A stretch of 64,000 nt of DNA from Laccaria trichodermophora. Taxonomy: Eukaryota; Basidiomycota; Agaricomycetes; Agaricales; Hydnangiaceae. The notes under the pieces were generated by a model, which was not told the origin of the DNA, made no database searches, and saw nothing but the letters and a program-made list of their open reading frames with translations. Shown piece after piece: positions 1 through 11,710 of the stretch; within the stretch, counting starts at the first letter, position 1; every line of letters begins with the position of its first letter. A program made the translations under genes and the position numbers. The stretch covers positions 310,001 to 374,000 of the forward strand of contig JACTVC010000029.1 in assembly GCA_018417955.1 (NCBI GenBank). Reading direction: 5' to 3'.

Positions 1-750
1 CTTCATCACTCCTCCAACGTCGAGGTCCTTCCCTAAGCGCTGCACAGGCACTTTCGGTACTGGTAAGCTCTCCCTCCTTGTTGCCATTGTTGAATCTTAA
101 ATAACGTTTTACGCATAGCTTTCGGCTCCTGATGCCCCCAACCCGAACTTCGCCTCACCGCAAGCGCAATCAAATGTTCCAACGGGGCAGGTACGTTCAG
201 GCCTCTGAAATGCCAAATTTGAACTACCATGTGGAACAGGCCCCTTCCTCCTCAAGTTTGGACGCTATTCCAGAAGTGCAGGCAGGTTTCGCTCTGGATC
301 ATTGGACGGGCTGTGACTGACTACCTGTCCTTAGTTCCCACATGAAAACTCAAACCCTGGAGCTCAATATCCAACCCCAGCTTTCCAGGGAACACGTGAT
401 CAAGAGGAGGAACAAGCTGTCACTCTTATACTCCATGTGCGACATCATCAATGTCCTTGATGCTTCACTAACCGGTATCTAACAGTCGCAACCCAACCCT
501 TTCCTCCAAGACGTCAATATGCATCAGGAACCGGGCACCGAATTAATCCCGCTCCAAGGAATATCGATGGTCGGGGATTCTCCTTTGGTTCGTCCCTGTG
601 ATCTTCGTCTTTGGTTTGCTAATTTGGTGCCAACAGCTGCAACCGGAAATACCTGTTCCTCGAAACTACAGCCATGCTTCAGGCTCACAAACAACTCTGC
701 CAGGAAATGCGACCACGACCACAATTTCTCACTTGGTTCGTCCTCCTAGT
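1..750 (+). other. Possible 5' exons of a transposon companion gene
   Basis: Short open segments bounded by plausible splice signals lie on the plus strand: an acidic/Pro-rich stretch around 120-200 ending at a GTACG donor, another after the AG at about 239, and one after the TTAG at about 335. They may be upstream exons of the companion gene at 816-2469 or debris from the neighbouring sequence to the left. No frame can be followed through, and the element's left end is not in the window. Low confidence; no function is proposed. Confidence 0.2.
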
Positions 751-815
751 TATCTCTCTCCTATTCTATTTGCTCACTGGGCGATGGGAATTAGCTTTCG
801 GACCAAGACGTGAAC

Positions 816-2469
816 ATGTCGGAAAACCCACTTGCTAATCCCAGGCCTATCACCGTAAGTCGCTTCTGCGTTGAAAATGATATATTGGCTTAGAGATTGT
901 AGAACATCCCAATCAATGACCCTAGCCCTATCGCAGTCAGTTAATTTCGTGTTTAAGATAATCCATCCGCTTAGAAATTGCAGAATAGCGAAAACATCCA
1001 CCGCAACATGGAAGGCACCTCTGACGATAACGGAACAGCTTGTCCACCCACCTCTGGCGCAACTGATGCTCCGTTGGACATTGGAACTTTTATGGCTTCG
1101 AGCGGGGTGAGTGTTGGCTAAGATCTTTGTACGCACATACTTAGACGGGCCACAGCTTTCATCGGAACTTACCTCACTTCTTCTGCGTGGCGTCGGAATA
1201 GCCGTGCAGGAAGGGGTGAAACAAGGGGTGAAAGAGGCTTTAGAGACAATAGCATCACCATCAAAGGCAACACCATCAAAGAAATCACCCACTAAGAGAC
1301 CCACTAAGAGGTCAGCCTCCCACCGAAACAGTGAACCAATGTCCCATGACGGAAGTTCTGAATCTTCCGCCGACGACGACGACTTCATCTCCGCAAGAAA
1401 GCCAACTGGTGAGAAGACTAATGAAGAGAAATCATTTCATGTAAGCGTCTATGGTATATGCATGACCAGATCCTGATGTCAGTATCGCTAGACCATCCTG
1501 ACGGATTATTTGAAGGCAAAGAGCCTCTGGAATACACATGCCAGTAAGACCGCAGACCGGTGCTTGGTCAACGACTTCGAAAACGACAACAACGACGGTC
1601 CCACCCTCGATGATCCTGTCTTTGACTGGTCTTCGAAGATGAGCAGCATGTGGAACGACCAGCTACTCTACCATATGGCAGTCGACATCATTCCGAAAAT
1701 CAGAGACACTGAAGATTTGACCTTCCCACGCCAATTCAAGGACATCGGCTTTGTAAAGCGGGTCCTCATCACCAAACTCCGTCGCACGTGTTACAAGTAT
1801 CAGAATTCGATCGCTCCAGCTCATGGAGATCCCGAAACCACCGAACAAAAGCAGATAAGGGTTGAAGCTGAAAGGCTGGATGAAGAACGGGCAAACCGGC
1901 GGCGCACTCGCCGTTTAAATGTGAGCACTCTCGGTATCTTATCGTGGGTCGCTTCTCATCACCTCTCAGACCTTCAAACGGCGTAAAGCCATCATTGAGG
2001 CCAGATCTCATGAAGATAAAAGCTTCTGGAGGCATGTCGAGGAGGTCCTAGTCGAACTCGGAAATGCAGGCATGAGTTCCGATGAAACAGACAAAGAAGA
2101 CGACGGCCGTTCTTCCAAAGTTGTCCGCCGCGTTCCTAAGTTTTGGCTGGATGACCAAGTGTCACTGCTGTGGGACGCTGTTGAACGTTACGGGAAAGGC
2201 CTCAAGCGACGGCGCCCTGGTAATGCACCAATCACACGCCTTCGGGAGGCAAGTATGTTAGTCGATACAGCTTATACTAAACTCCCTCGGGCGGCTGCTG
2301 GGTTACCTACAAACTACTACAACGACTTGTGGTGGAAGTCTCTGAGCAAATCAAGACAGCAGAAGCTCAAGGCAAAACCTCCAAAGGCGTTGCCATCCTT
2401 CGTAAGCGTTTAGTTTTCACACATATCCTCCCTAATATTTTCTTATAGGACCATCTCCAGCGTAGTTGA
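816..2469 (+). CDS. CACTA-element companion protein, multi-exon, function unknown
   Basis: Several exons can be joined from the ATG at 816 (MSENPLANPRPIT) to a TGA at 2467-2469. They include a Ser/Lys/Pro-rich basic stretch near 1255-1330 (KATPSKKSPTKRPTKR), an acidic patch (SSADDDDF), and a globular-looking C-terminal half with FWLDDQVSLLWDAVERYG and LPTNYYNDLWWKSLS. The order is disordered basic linker, acidic patch, then an aromatic-rich conserved region. It faces the Tnp2 transposase gene tail to tail with only about 100 bp between stop codons, a layout typical of two-gene CACTA elements, so a DNA-binding or accessory role in transposition is inferred. The junction around 1470-1560 is uncertain, so the frame may be damaged. 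I do not recognise a named domain. Confidence 0.5.
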
Positions 2470-2569
2470 TCCCCCCCCTTGTTACGGTGGAACTTCTTGT
2501 ATAATACATACAGTAAACTCTGTACAATAAAGGTTTGAATGTGTGTTCGATAATGGACCGAGTGCACAT

Positions 2570-5500
2570 TCAGAAATCCTGATTTTACAGTAAGTCAACA
2601 ACGGCCTCAAATAGAAAGGAACCGATGTACCTCAATAAGAGGGCGAAGAACAACTTTGTTGTGTGCCCACTGTCGTCGATTCGCAGCGTATATCTTCTGT
2701 GTGACTGGCACAATTTCAACTTGAAGGCTCCTCTCTTGCGACCAAATTCCCGCACCAAAATCAGTGTAACTTTTGAAAGTTGAGTCTTCCACTTCTCGAT
2801 ATCTATGAACGGCGATAAAAATTTGACCTCCTCTTGATACAGGTGAGAAGATTTGCCGAATAACCGCTGGGACGAGAGTTTGTTGATTTGGTGGTTGATA
2901 AAAGATGATGCTGTTTCGGGGAGTTGTGTTCTCCATAGCGAACCCTCGACCATTGATATCGTAACGTGCGTATTGAATCACTCGTTTCGGTTGCTTCTCT
3001 TTTGTATAAAGCTCGAATGCGCAGTGGACGTCTTCCTCAAGATCGACCTCCTTGACCTTGACCTTCTTAGCGTGCTCCTCTTGATCTAAAGTGTGAATAT
3101 CGTGCATCAAGGTACCGATCTTGGAATTCGGAAAGCACTCGTGAAGAATGGGTACACATTTTTCAAGCACTTTGGGACACCCTGGGCGTTCAACCAGGAC
3201 CTTCAGCTGGCTTGCTGCACAGAAGGATTTCAAAGTCGTTGCCTCAAGTTCTCCTGTGTGGAACAGCGGATGGTTAATGTATGGGTCATTTCAAACAATA
3301 AAGATTGAACTAACCAATTTTATAGTTGTTGTTGACCTTCTGTAGGATGCCAATCAATCTTTCAAAAGGAAACATCCACCATCCATGGATGGGCCCAAAC
3401 CTCAAAAGAAAATCAGGAAGATGCAGCGCGTTATGGTGCACAGGATGCAGATCCATGTTTGGGCAAAGTTCCCGAAGGCTTCTCAGGTAGAGTTCCAAGT
3501 ATCGACGAGCCGCTTCCGCGTGTCTTGCGGAGGTTCGATGTGAAGTAGCCCATTGAATTGCCATCGACAACAGCATTGTGCTCTCGACTACCTGCTGGCG
3601 CCGGAGCCGAAGTTCATCAGGAACGTCAGCACCCCCAGTCGACCACATCTTCATCAACGACACCGGAAGGTCAAACTCGATACATGTTCTCCATTGATCG
3701 GCTTTAAGTTTCCCGTGAGCGGGCGAACCAAAGTTGGCTGGTGGGCCAGCTTGCCAGGTGGGCCGCATCGTATTCTTGATGTCTTCCTGTATCTGACGTA
3801 AATCTTCTGTGTGGAGCATCGCACCAAAGTCATTGCTAGCGGTCTCGTCACCGAGATCGATGACGATTTCCGACAGACCACCTTCAAGGCCAACACTCTG
3901 CGTAAATTCAATGTCATCCTTCTTACCCCCTTCCGGGGTGATCGTGGCTGCAGGATTAGACCTGCTTTGCGTAGGTAGAGATGCCTATCTTTTACTGTCA
4001 GAGTCGTGTCTCCACAAGAACGTTTACTCACCAAAAGGGGACTGATGAAGTGTAACTTTTTTGATTTTTTTCCCTTGAATTTTATCTGATCTTGAATACC
4101 ACGCTCAGAACAAAGCGCGCGGAGCACCGGAATTGAAAACTTGTGCAAAGATCCTTGAGACGGATTGCTGGCCATCACTGCACGGGCCTTCCTAAGCTCC
4201 TTTTCGGAAACTTCTCGCTCTTCAGTAACGTCCAAGTCATCAGGTGGCTCCTCCCAGTGTGTTCCTATCACAACCCGGAAGTGGTGTTTGACCAAGCCAA
4301 GAAAAAGGTTATGCATTCCGTCGACAATGACCCAGTGAATGGGATTCCAATACGACAATCGCAAAAGTTCGGACCACCGGACACCTGATTTCTTATAAAG
4401 TTTCTTCCTCTCCGATTTAGTACGAGCATCCCGCCAAGCTTCTGCGGCTGCTCTGTGCTCCTCCGGTGTAACTTTCTTCCAGTTGGAGTAATCAAGGTTA
4501 TTGATGTCTGATTTCGATAGATAACACAAAGAGCAAAATCTGTTGGCTGAGTGGCCTGCGCACCCGTTCAGCTTTCGGGATCCTGGAAGATCAGCAATGG
4601 CAACCACCACTGCCTCGCGAGAACGACGGCCCTCAGGATGCTCATACGTTTTGCTGTACCATGTCCCGCGGTGATAAGAACGGTCAAGGACATCAACCAA
4701 AGGAGCCAAAAACGGATTCAAGCCATCCAAGCTCGGCTGTTTGGGACCTGGAACGATACCGCCAAGATACATGTTCTCCGGCTTGTAACAAATACTAGGT
4801 GGCAAGCTAATGCATCCCATAGCAAGGGATCCGACTGATGCCGACTTTCCAGCAGCGCGATTATGATATGGATTATATCCATCCCAGCTAATGCTCCAAA
4901 CTGTGCGGATTTCATGGTTAGCGTCGACGAAAACATCCCCACTGGCGTCAAGGAACTCGCGAATGACATTGCCTTGGTTGATTCCGCGCAACTCATCCAC
5001 AGCCATACAGTCACGCGTCCACCGAATGGCTTCTTCAATGCCGGGACGGGCGTAAAGCGCTCCAACAAAGGCGGTAAAGTCTTGCATCACATAGGGTCGA
5101 ATGGGCACTCGAAGACTAACCCCGTCTTTAACTCCCAGCTTTGTCAAACGTGCGCCACACGGCTGGCTCGTGGGGAATCGTTTAAAATTGCATATTCCTG
5201 GGTAGGTCTTTCTTCCATCTTTCTCGCCAGGTGGATAGATGTTGGAACATGAGGGGCATGTTGCATACGTGGTTGTTTTGGGGTCCAGGTCAAAAATCTT
5301 TCGCGCTGTGCGGATGTCCTTGGGCAAGTTGTCTAACGGTAACTTCTCACCTAGGCCAGGCTCCATCTGTTCGAGTAGAATGTGAACCATTTTCAAAAGA
5401 AAGGTGCATGACTGGCCGGAAGCATGAGCAAAAAGGTTGATGACAAGCGCCATAAACAATCCAACAACCACTATTGGACTTCCGTTTTTCAAGGGGTGAT

Positions 5501-6267
5501 CAAAGTGCCGTGCTGGAAATGAGTGTTAGGTATCCTTGCTCGATCGTCATAATGTTTGCTTGCTTACAATTGTCGTAGAAGTCTGGAGAACACCTGATTT
5601 CAGCATCAAGGCGTACCCATTCGTTAATGTCCTGGTCTATTCTCTTCACCGTATCTTCCAAACGGGCTCTCATCTCCAAAAGGAGAGCGTTCGTGCCCTC
5701 ATTAACGTCCGTCTTCAAATTCTTCAGTCGTGAGTGGGTGTCCCTGAACCAAACAGATTCCTTTTGCAAAAAATCAGCCACCAATTGCCTTGATGGAAAG
5801 CGCGTGTTTGTCGTTGAGGTGAGTAGCTGCCCATCTCCATGCCAGTCTCGCAGAATGTTTGTCACCTCACGATCCCGTTTCTCAATCTCCAGATCTAGAT
5901 GATATAAGGAGTAATAAAACTCTTTCCCTGGATCACGAAAATTCCCCGATGGAGGGTCTCTAGCCAAAGACGATGGACTCGGAGAGGGAGGGGTAGCCGA
6001 TGAAGGGACTGACTTGGCTTGTGTGGAGGTAGTATCGGTGTGCGGGAGCTGGTTGGGCAGCGTCGCCACTACGGAGTCAGAGAGGCTGAGCTTGAACACC
6101 TCGTTGTGCAGATATTCCATAGTTTCGTTTGATTCTAATTTTGTTTCGTGAAGTTTAGATTTGGCTTCTTTTCGACTGTGGATATCGAATGTGGCTTGGG
6201 TGACTGATGAGCCGTTGCAGGTGAGGCAGTAGCACAGGCGCAGTCGAGTTTTCTTTTTGCTAGACAT
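2570..6267 (-). CDS. Tnp2-family (CACTA/EnSpm-type) transposase, apparently intact
   Basis: Start MSSKKKTRLRLCYCLTC at 6267, with a Cys pair. A coiled, charged N-terminal region follows to about 5575. An intron near 5515-5572 leads into the transposase core (SPIVVVGLFMALVINLF), which carries paired cysteines (CPSCSNIYPPG), HSANRFCSLCYLSK and the family hallmark WNPIHWVIVDGMHNLFLGLV. Later exons give MRPTWQAGPP, the HALHLPDFLLRFGPIHGWW block and LRSFCAASQLKVLVE. They end with a short exon (stop 2570-2572) after a GTACAT intron donor. I could follow an open frame across about five exons (roughly 1,150 residues) without a stop, so the gene may still be functional. It would cut and rejoin CACTA-type element ends in the nucleus. 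The CACTA/TAGTG termini themselves were not found; the left one probably lies outside the window. Confidence 0.82.
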
Positions 6268-6544
6268 GACTTGTCGAAGATGTCGCGACCTCGACTTATA
6301 TGTATCCCCCTCTATCAAGCGCCATTGTTATCGACATTCCTGATATTTGGTATAACTATGACAACCTTGTATGAAATTGAAACAACAAGTTTCGCGACCT
6401 TATAATTCCCTCAATATCGACAAGACTACCCAAATCCGGTGATAATTGTGGTGCGCAACGAAATACAACAACCATCCATATATCCGGAACAAGGATCCAT
6501 CAGCCATTATATTATATGCTATGCACATTATCAAGAGCTAACAC

Positions 6545-7064
6545 ATGCCGCTCACACTTAGGATAACGTTTGAAGCAGAATCGAAAATCATTCCCCCTCC
6601 TCTTACGCTCAGATGTGTATGGACGGTCGAATCTGAAAGCCACCAGCATCCGAAAACGATTGCTGAGTCGGAGAACATCCGAAAGCCACCAGGCGAGGTT
6701 GGGCGACCAAGCCGGGGGGGTTATCGGTTGACGGAGGCGTTGGGATTAAGCGACAAGGAATATCAGGAAATCCAAGTATGATATGTGTGGCTTTTTTTGG
6801 ATGCGACTAACTAATGGCCACTAGAATTTCGTCAAGAAGCAATGCAATACACACCTTCAAGTCAGTCGACCCTTCAACTCACAAGACTCCGAAAAATTGG
6901 CATTAATATGCCAAGAGGCATGTATATACTTGATTATTGGGTCGGCAGTGACCAACTGTATTTAGGTCTTGACATCGTTTCCCACATTGGCTCGTTATGA
7001 AGACAACTGGGCTACATTGGATTTCATTCATGGTTATTTACGCAACTGTACACGCAGAAAGTAA
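6545..7064 (+). CDS. Small 'DNW-motif' protein, copy 1
   Basis: Three exons: 6545-6775, 6825 to about 6917, and one from the GTCTTGACA near 6967 to the TAA at 7062-7064. The protein (about 125 residues) has a Pro-rich N-terminus and a C-terminal block LTSFPTLARYEDNWATLDFI followed by HGYLRN. The gene at 21317-21989 has the same block (ALEKFPLLKRFKDNWAISDF) and introns at the same two places, so they are paralogues. The second intron here appears to use a GC donor (GAG|GCATGT). The start lies 277 bp from the divergent Tnp2 transposase start. I do not recognise a named domain; small proteins ending this way recur in Agaricomycete genomes (recollection, not checked). The C-terminal block could be a small helical DNA- or protein-binding fold. 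Confidence 0.55.
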
Positions 7065-7587
7065 TCTTCATAGGGCATGTTCATAGCATTTCGGAAGGAA
7101 AAAGAAACAATGATATGTTTGAGTAAAGGATGCTGGTAGAGGAAGGACATGCGAACGTTTTGGTTGTCCGTATCAGCGCATGCTCTCATATACGACGATT
7201 CCTAGCGAATTTTCGATTCGATTGCAAACGACGGCACTCATTGACGAGTGCTTGTCCATCTCTGAAGAAAACAGTTCTTTGTGAGTTTGTAAATTCCAAT
7301 ACTTCGATTGACTATTTACAAAGTGTACAGGACATGACCTATCCGCGAAACGGCACAGGTGGTGATGAGTAAGTAAGCTTGCAACACCGCCCAGCCGCTC
7401 ACCTTTGCCACTCTCCAGATTCGGCGCTGCCAGTGACATCCACAGCCGTTGATCACGACCATCGTGAACGATGGTGTTGGCTCGTCGTCATCGGCCTCAC
7501 GCCCCATCCTGACATCGCAACGTCGCAAGAGAGAGCCACGGCATTGGGAGGGGCTGTCGAGATATAGTGATAGCCTGGATGGATTCA

Positions 7588-7855
7588 TCGCAAGAAATCG
7601 ACGAACTGGTTCCATACAACGTAAGTCTCATCCATCTTTCCTTCGCAAAGTCGTACAACTCACCTTTTCCTTGCAGCATGCGCCCTAACCCTCCCAACGC
7701 TCCCCGCCACAATCCAGCTTCCAAACGAGGGGTCTTATCGCAAGAAATCGACGAACTGGTCCTTACAACGTAAGTATCGTCCATCTTTTCCTTGTAAAGT
7801 TGTACAACTCACCTTTTCCATGCAGCATGCGCCCTAACCCTCCCCGCCACAATCC
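7588..7855 (+). repeat. Tandem duplication, about 150-bp period
   Basis: Two adjacent units begin with TCGCAAGAAATCGACGAACTGG (7588 and 7738) and run through AACGTAAGT, CAACTCACCTTTTCC and GCAGCATGCGCCCTAACCC. Each unit contains an intron-like GTAAGT...TGCAG interval, so the duplicated piece may be an exon-intron fragment of a dead gene. The second unit is shorter, having lost part of its 3' portion. Confidence 0.8.
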
Positions 7856-8375
7856 TGATTCAAAGAAGGGGTTTACGGCCGCCCGTTTAACGGGCTGTCG
7901 CTTGAAAATCGTCCACGTCAACGCCAAACGAAATCTGCACGAAACTGATTAGCGAGCGTTGACGCTGAGTGAGAAAGGTACGTCAGCATCTCCACGCACA
8001 ACACCAAACAGACGACCTACCTAGAGTAAAAGGAGACTGCCTGAGGAAAGTGGTTAGTGAGCCTTGACGCTGACTGAGAAAGGTACAATTGGAAGGATTG
8101 TGTATTGTGAAGCCGCGTATCGATAGCAGATTCTGGTGGAAAAAGGTACGTCAACGTCGATCAAAGTGTATGCGGGAGGTGCTGACTTGTATTTCCTCAG
8201 CGTTCGACACCGACGTTGCCGAACTTGCTTGGAGGGTGTATGTGTTATCGTGCTGGAGGTGGAACATCTCTTCTTCGGAAATTAGCACGTTTTTTTTGGG
8301 ATGGAGGGAGCTAATATTTTGATACTACAATCTATGCAAGGTTTTACTATTAATCGAGGTGGGCTTCAGACTAGG

Positions 8376-8756
8376 TTACAAGCGGTGTCTCGTCCGAGCC
8401 TTCAAGGGTACCGCAGCCTTCCGAAACAGTGCAGGGCTAAAGGAGGCGTCAGGCGCTGAAATTTTTGCGGAAGCGTACTTACCTCCGCGCCAAAAGCTTC
8501 AACAGCTTCGCCGTCGATCCTCGCTGCGGCCTTGGCTACGCTCGTGAGGCGGACGTTACTCGCGTACACCTTTCGGATCGTCGTTACAAGCGGTGTCTCG
8601 TCCGAGCCTTTGAGGGTACCGCAGCCTTCCGAAACAGTGCAGGGCTAAAGGAGGCGTCAGGCGCTGAGTTTTTTGCAGAAGCGTACTTACCTCCACGCCA
8701 AACGCCTCAAGAACTTCATCGTCCATCCTCGCTGCCGCCTTGGCTACGCTCGTGTG
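8376..8756. repeat. Tandem duplication, 208-bp period
   Basis: Two units start TTACAAGCGGTGTCTCGTCC (8376 and 8584) and end GGCTACGCTCGTG (about 8550 and 8755), with only scattered substitutions. On the minus strand both encode similar peptides, and the second unit lies inside a 134-residue open frame (8960 to 8556). This suggests duplicated exons of a decayed or unrecognised minus-strand gene. Confidence 0.8.
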
Positions 8757-8960
8757 CCCAGAGCTTACCACCCTCGCCTCCACCGCTCGGATCGTCAACA
8801 ATGCCCAGAGGTCTTTGATTTTTGAACCAACGATTCTTAATCTCCCGTAGCGCCTGCCTTTAGCCATTTTCTTTGCTTTTGGTGCTTTCAGGTACTGTTG
8901 TTGTGCTGGGTGGTGATGGTGGTGTAAGAAGTTGAGGATGGTCCAAACGAGAACACGCAA
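8556..8960 (-). pseudogene. Unrecognised minus-strand open frame in a duplicated region
   Basis: A 134-codon open frame contains a His run, a basic stretch (KAPKAKKMAKGRRYGRLR) and a segment ARMDDEVLEAFGVEVS. Its C-terminal half is repeated upstream by the 208-bp duplication. No family was recognised. It could be one exon of a larger minus-strand gene broken by the local repeats, or chance coding. It is listed because the duplicated portion keeps similar amino acids in both units. Confidence 0.25.
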
Positions 8961-9204
8961 ACAAATAAGGTTCTCGCCAATGCCAAACGAAAGACTGGAA
9001 ATACAACCTACGTACCAATCAAAATCTGTGCGAGGTGTAAAGCTGTAAAGTAATGTATCCTACATACCCCATGCCAAACGAAAGACTGGAAACTGTGTCT
9101 TCACAATTACGGGCTGTGATTTCTCGACGTTGTAACGTTCCGCGTCCGTTTGAGGCTTCCTCTTGCATGCTGTCAGTGTTTCACTTCAATCCTAACTCTT
9201 CTGA

Positions 9205-9372
9205 TAACTTATGCGATCTCTTGGTGTAGAAAACGCGAGCTCTCTTGGTGTCGAAAGCGAGTGACCTCTTGGTGTAGAAAACGCGAGTCTCTTGGTGTAG
9301 AAAACTCGAGTGTTTGAGAGAGACCTCTTTCGATAACTTACGCGATCTTTTGGTGTGGAAAACGCGAGGTAT
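9205..9372. repeat. Short degenerate tandem repeats (about 23-25 bp units)
   Basis: At least five units of the form TCTCTTGGTGTAGAAAACGCGAG occur with small changes between 9212 and 9369. A higher-order copy of ATAACTTA[TC]GCGATCT[CT]TTGGTGT appears at about 9206 and 9333. No gene was seen here. Confidence 0.75.
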
Positions 9373-10003
9373 GTAAGTCTCTCCCTTCTGTTGGTTTTGA
9401 CACAGTGGGTTTGACGTGTCCGGCGTTCGTAGAGCCTGAACAGGCCAACGAGACTTCGTTGAATAAGAGGGACAATGGTATGTGCGTTTCTTTGTCGTGT
9501 CGTGTAAGGCTCCTCCTGCTGATTGGACATACGTAGAACTTCAGAGGAAGATTCGACGTATTTAATGAGTTCCTTTCGATGAATTTCTTGTACATGCACA
9601 ATATCTGTTCATATATTTGATGAGTGCACGGGTACGCTGGCAAGTAAGCTTACTTGCAATTCCTTTGGAGCCAAGGAGAAGTCGTGAGTGGATGTATTCA
9701 TACAGAGACGAGACTTGATAGTGTCACGACAGCTATGATCAGATTTCATCAGATTATACCCTGTCATGATTTTTCAATGCAAAACAGTTACTACTTGGTT
9801 ACTACGCAACCATCGCAGTTAAACGATCCCTTAGCTCTGACCGAACGACCACGAGCTCGACACACATTTCCTCGAGTCTCCGCATTATCTCCGTGTTCAA
9901 ACTTTCGAAGAGCTGGACGTACATACAAGGGCATTACGTGGTACAATCTTGAAGTCACATAAAGCATATATTGAAGTTACATGAAGCATATACAAGATCA
10001 CGA

Positions 10004-11024
10004 CTATCTTTCTCCGAAGACGTCTGGGTGAAGAGCTCGAGCGAGAAGTAAAAACACGTAAAGACCGAGAATTATGTTGATGATCAGAGGTATTCTCTGA
10101 TATATGTGCCCTCTCAGCCCTTTGGGGGCGAACCACGTGAAGACATCGATCACGCCTACATGATCAGTCGAAACCTTGATACTCATATGATTTCTTTCAT
10201 CAAAGGAATGCGCCTAGGAACATAAATTAAACGTTAAATGTCGGAAATGAAAAAATCACACACTACTTCTAGCTTCATCGCTGAGCGCTGAAAGTTAGCA
10301 AGTTGACAATGAAGTCAAATGATTACTGGAACTTACATTTCTTGGGTAACCCTCCTTGGAAGGCACATTCTCCATCAGAAGCGACGGGAAGGCCTGCTTC
10401 CAAAAAATAAGTAACTGGTCATGTTTCCCCGAGATGTTACAGACCTGTCGCATCAACACGCCAATTCTGGACACGGCCACTTCCAACGGCCATTGCAGAC
10501 AAGGTAGTGGAATTGAAAGCGAGAAATTCCACCGGCCCGTCATCAACGTGAACGGACGAGGAGAGATAGAAAATCCCCTGAAGGCAGAGTCAGAAAACCA
10601 TGCGAATTGAGGTGTAGAGTGACGAACATTATCTCCTTGCACATGGATGTTGATCATGCCATCGTGACAACCAAAGGCTAAGGCCTTCGTAGGACTCTGG
10701 GTAGACATCCAGGTGGCAGCCAAAACAAATCCATTAGAGGAAGCAATCGTTTGGTGAGTATCGGATTCCAGATCCCATACCACCAGTAAGCCGTCCTCGC
10801 CTGAGGAAAAATGTCATTGTTGTGCCGTATGAAAAACTCAAATGAAAATCACCTCCGCTGAGTAAGAGAGCGCCGTCAGAGCTCAGGCAGAGTGTCCTGA
10901 TCTTGCGGGTGTGTCGAATTAGAGCCCTGTGCTGGTAAACCTTCAAAAATTTAAGTGAGAGCATGAGGCAAAGGAAATGAGCGCGTACTGAGGGGTTCTG
11001 ATGGCTTGCGGGTTTCATCGACAT
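10004..11024 (-). CDS. WD40-like protein with hydrophobic C-terminal tail, shortened (copy A)
   Basis: Start MSMKPASHQNPSV at 11024; an intron follows, then YQHRALIRHTRKIRTLCLSS, a WD40 blade start. Another intron comes just before EDGLLVVWDLESDTHQTI, the classic WD dipeptide strand. A further exon contains AVGSGRVQNWRVDAT. The last exon (from about 10210) encodes DHVGVIDVFTWFAPKG and then a hydrophobic segment IPLIINIILGLYVFLLLARA close to the C-terminus (stop 10004). Compared with copy B (15577-17190) about 150 central codons are missing, so only two blades or so remain. The intron in the Gly-rich SGG|xDDG hairpin is shared with the other copies. The tail could anchor it in a membrane. Junctions near 10590 and 10330 are uncertain. 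Confidence 0.55.
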
Positions 11025-11524
11025 GAACTTAGAGGAGATGGTTAGTTCTTTCGTGTTGCGCTCTGAAGCTCTTTAACTGCCTCAATGACAAGGGGGTTGC
11101 TAGCATATACAATTAACGAGGGCTGTTGGTTGCCACAATCTGTCGGCGACAATAATTACTAACACCCGCATAATGGGAGTGAATGTTGGACGTTACAGGT
11201 TACCGACACTTCGCGACGCCGACAAAAAAGTGCCTCATACGACCAGGGATTAATTAGTGTTCTTGCGAAACGTTTCCCTGCACGGATCCTAAAATGCAGA
11301 GTGATAAACAAGTACTCCACAATCCAGGGCTCACCTCTCCGTACTAGGAACACATTTGAATTCAGAGATACAAAAACAATAACCCCTAGATACGATACAT
11401 TCTCCCTTGACAGCTCTTCCTTTCTTAATTCGTCTGACATCCGGACATTATACAAACGAGCCTTACAATGTAACGAAGTGTAAAGGAGACAATAAAACGC
11501 GCCTTCCTTCACTTAGTTTCCCGG

Positions 11525-11578
11525 ACTTTAGGGGAGGTTGACATATGTCACGTGAAGCTTGCACGCCTCCCCTAAAGT
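11525..11578. repeat. 54-bp hairpin repeat with central CACGTG (copy 1)
   Basis: Begins ACTTTAGGGGAGG and ends CCTCCCCTAAAGT, so the arms pair over 13 bp. CACGTG occupies positions 25-30 of the unit. A second copy of 55 bp lies at 20105-20159 with CACGTG at the identical position, and a single arm lies at 15122-15140. It is about 500 bp upstream of WD40 copy A. It could be a very small MITE or a regulatory site. Confidence 0.7.
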
Positions 11579-11710
11579 TTTGAAGAATGACTTGGAAACA
11601 ATAGCGCTCGATGTGCTTTTTCCGAAACCACGCACAGATAGATAGATACCTTTTGTAAAGTAGAATATGTATGGTAACCGAATTAGAGGGCGCTTTGCGA
11701 CCAGGACCGA

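Larger units (their letters stand above)
7065..10003. other. Repeat-rich stretch with no convincing gene
   Basis: Apart from the tandem repeats listed separately, this region holds two copies of ATGCCAAACGAAAGACTGGAAA (about 8981 and 9070). It also holds a repeated GACGCTGA[GC]TGAGAAAGGTA motif (about 7961 and 8067). Open frames are short and share no recognisable family. It looks like accumulated mobile-element and gene debris. Confidence 0.5.

Noticed and set aside
6268..7600. CACTA / TAGTG words as possible right end of the CACTA element
   Set aside because: CACTA near 6819 lies inside a DNW-gene intron in the wrong orientation, and TAGTG near 7564 has no matching left end in the window.
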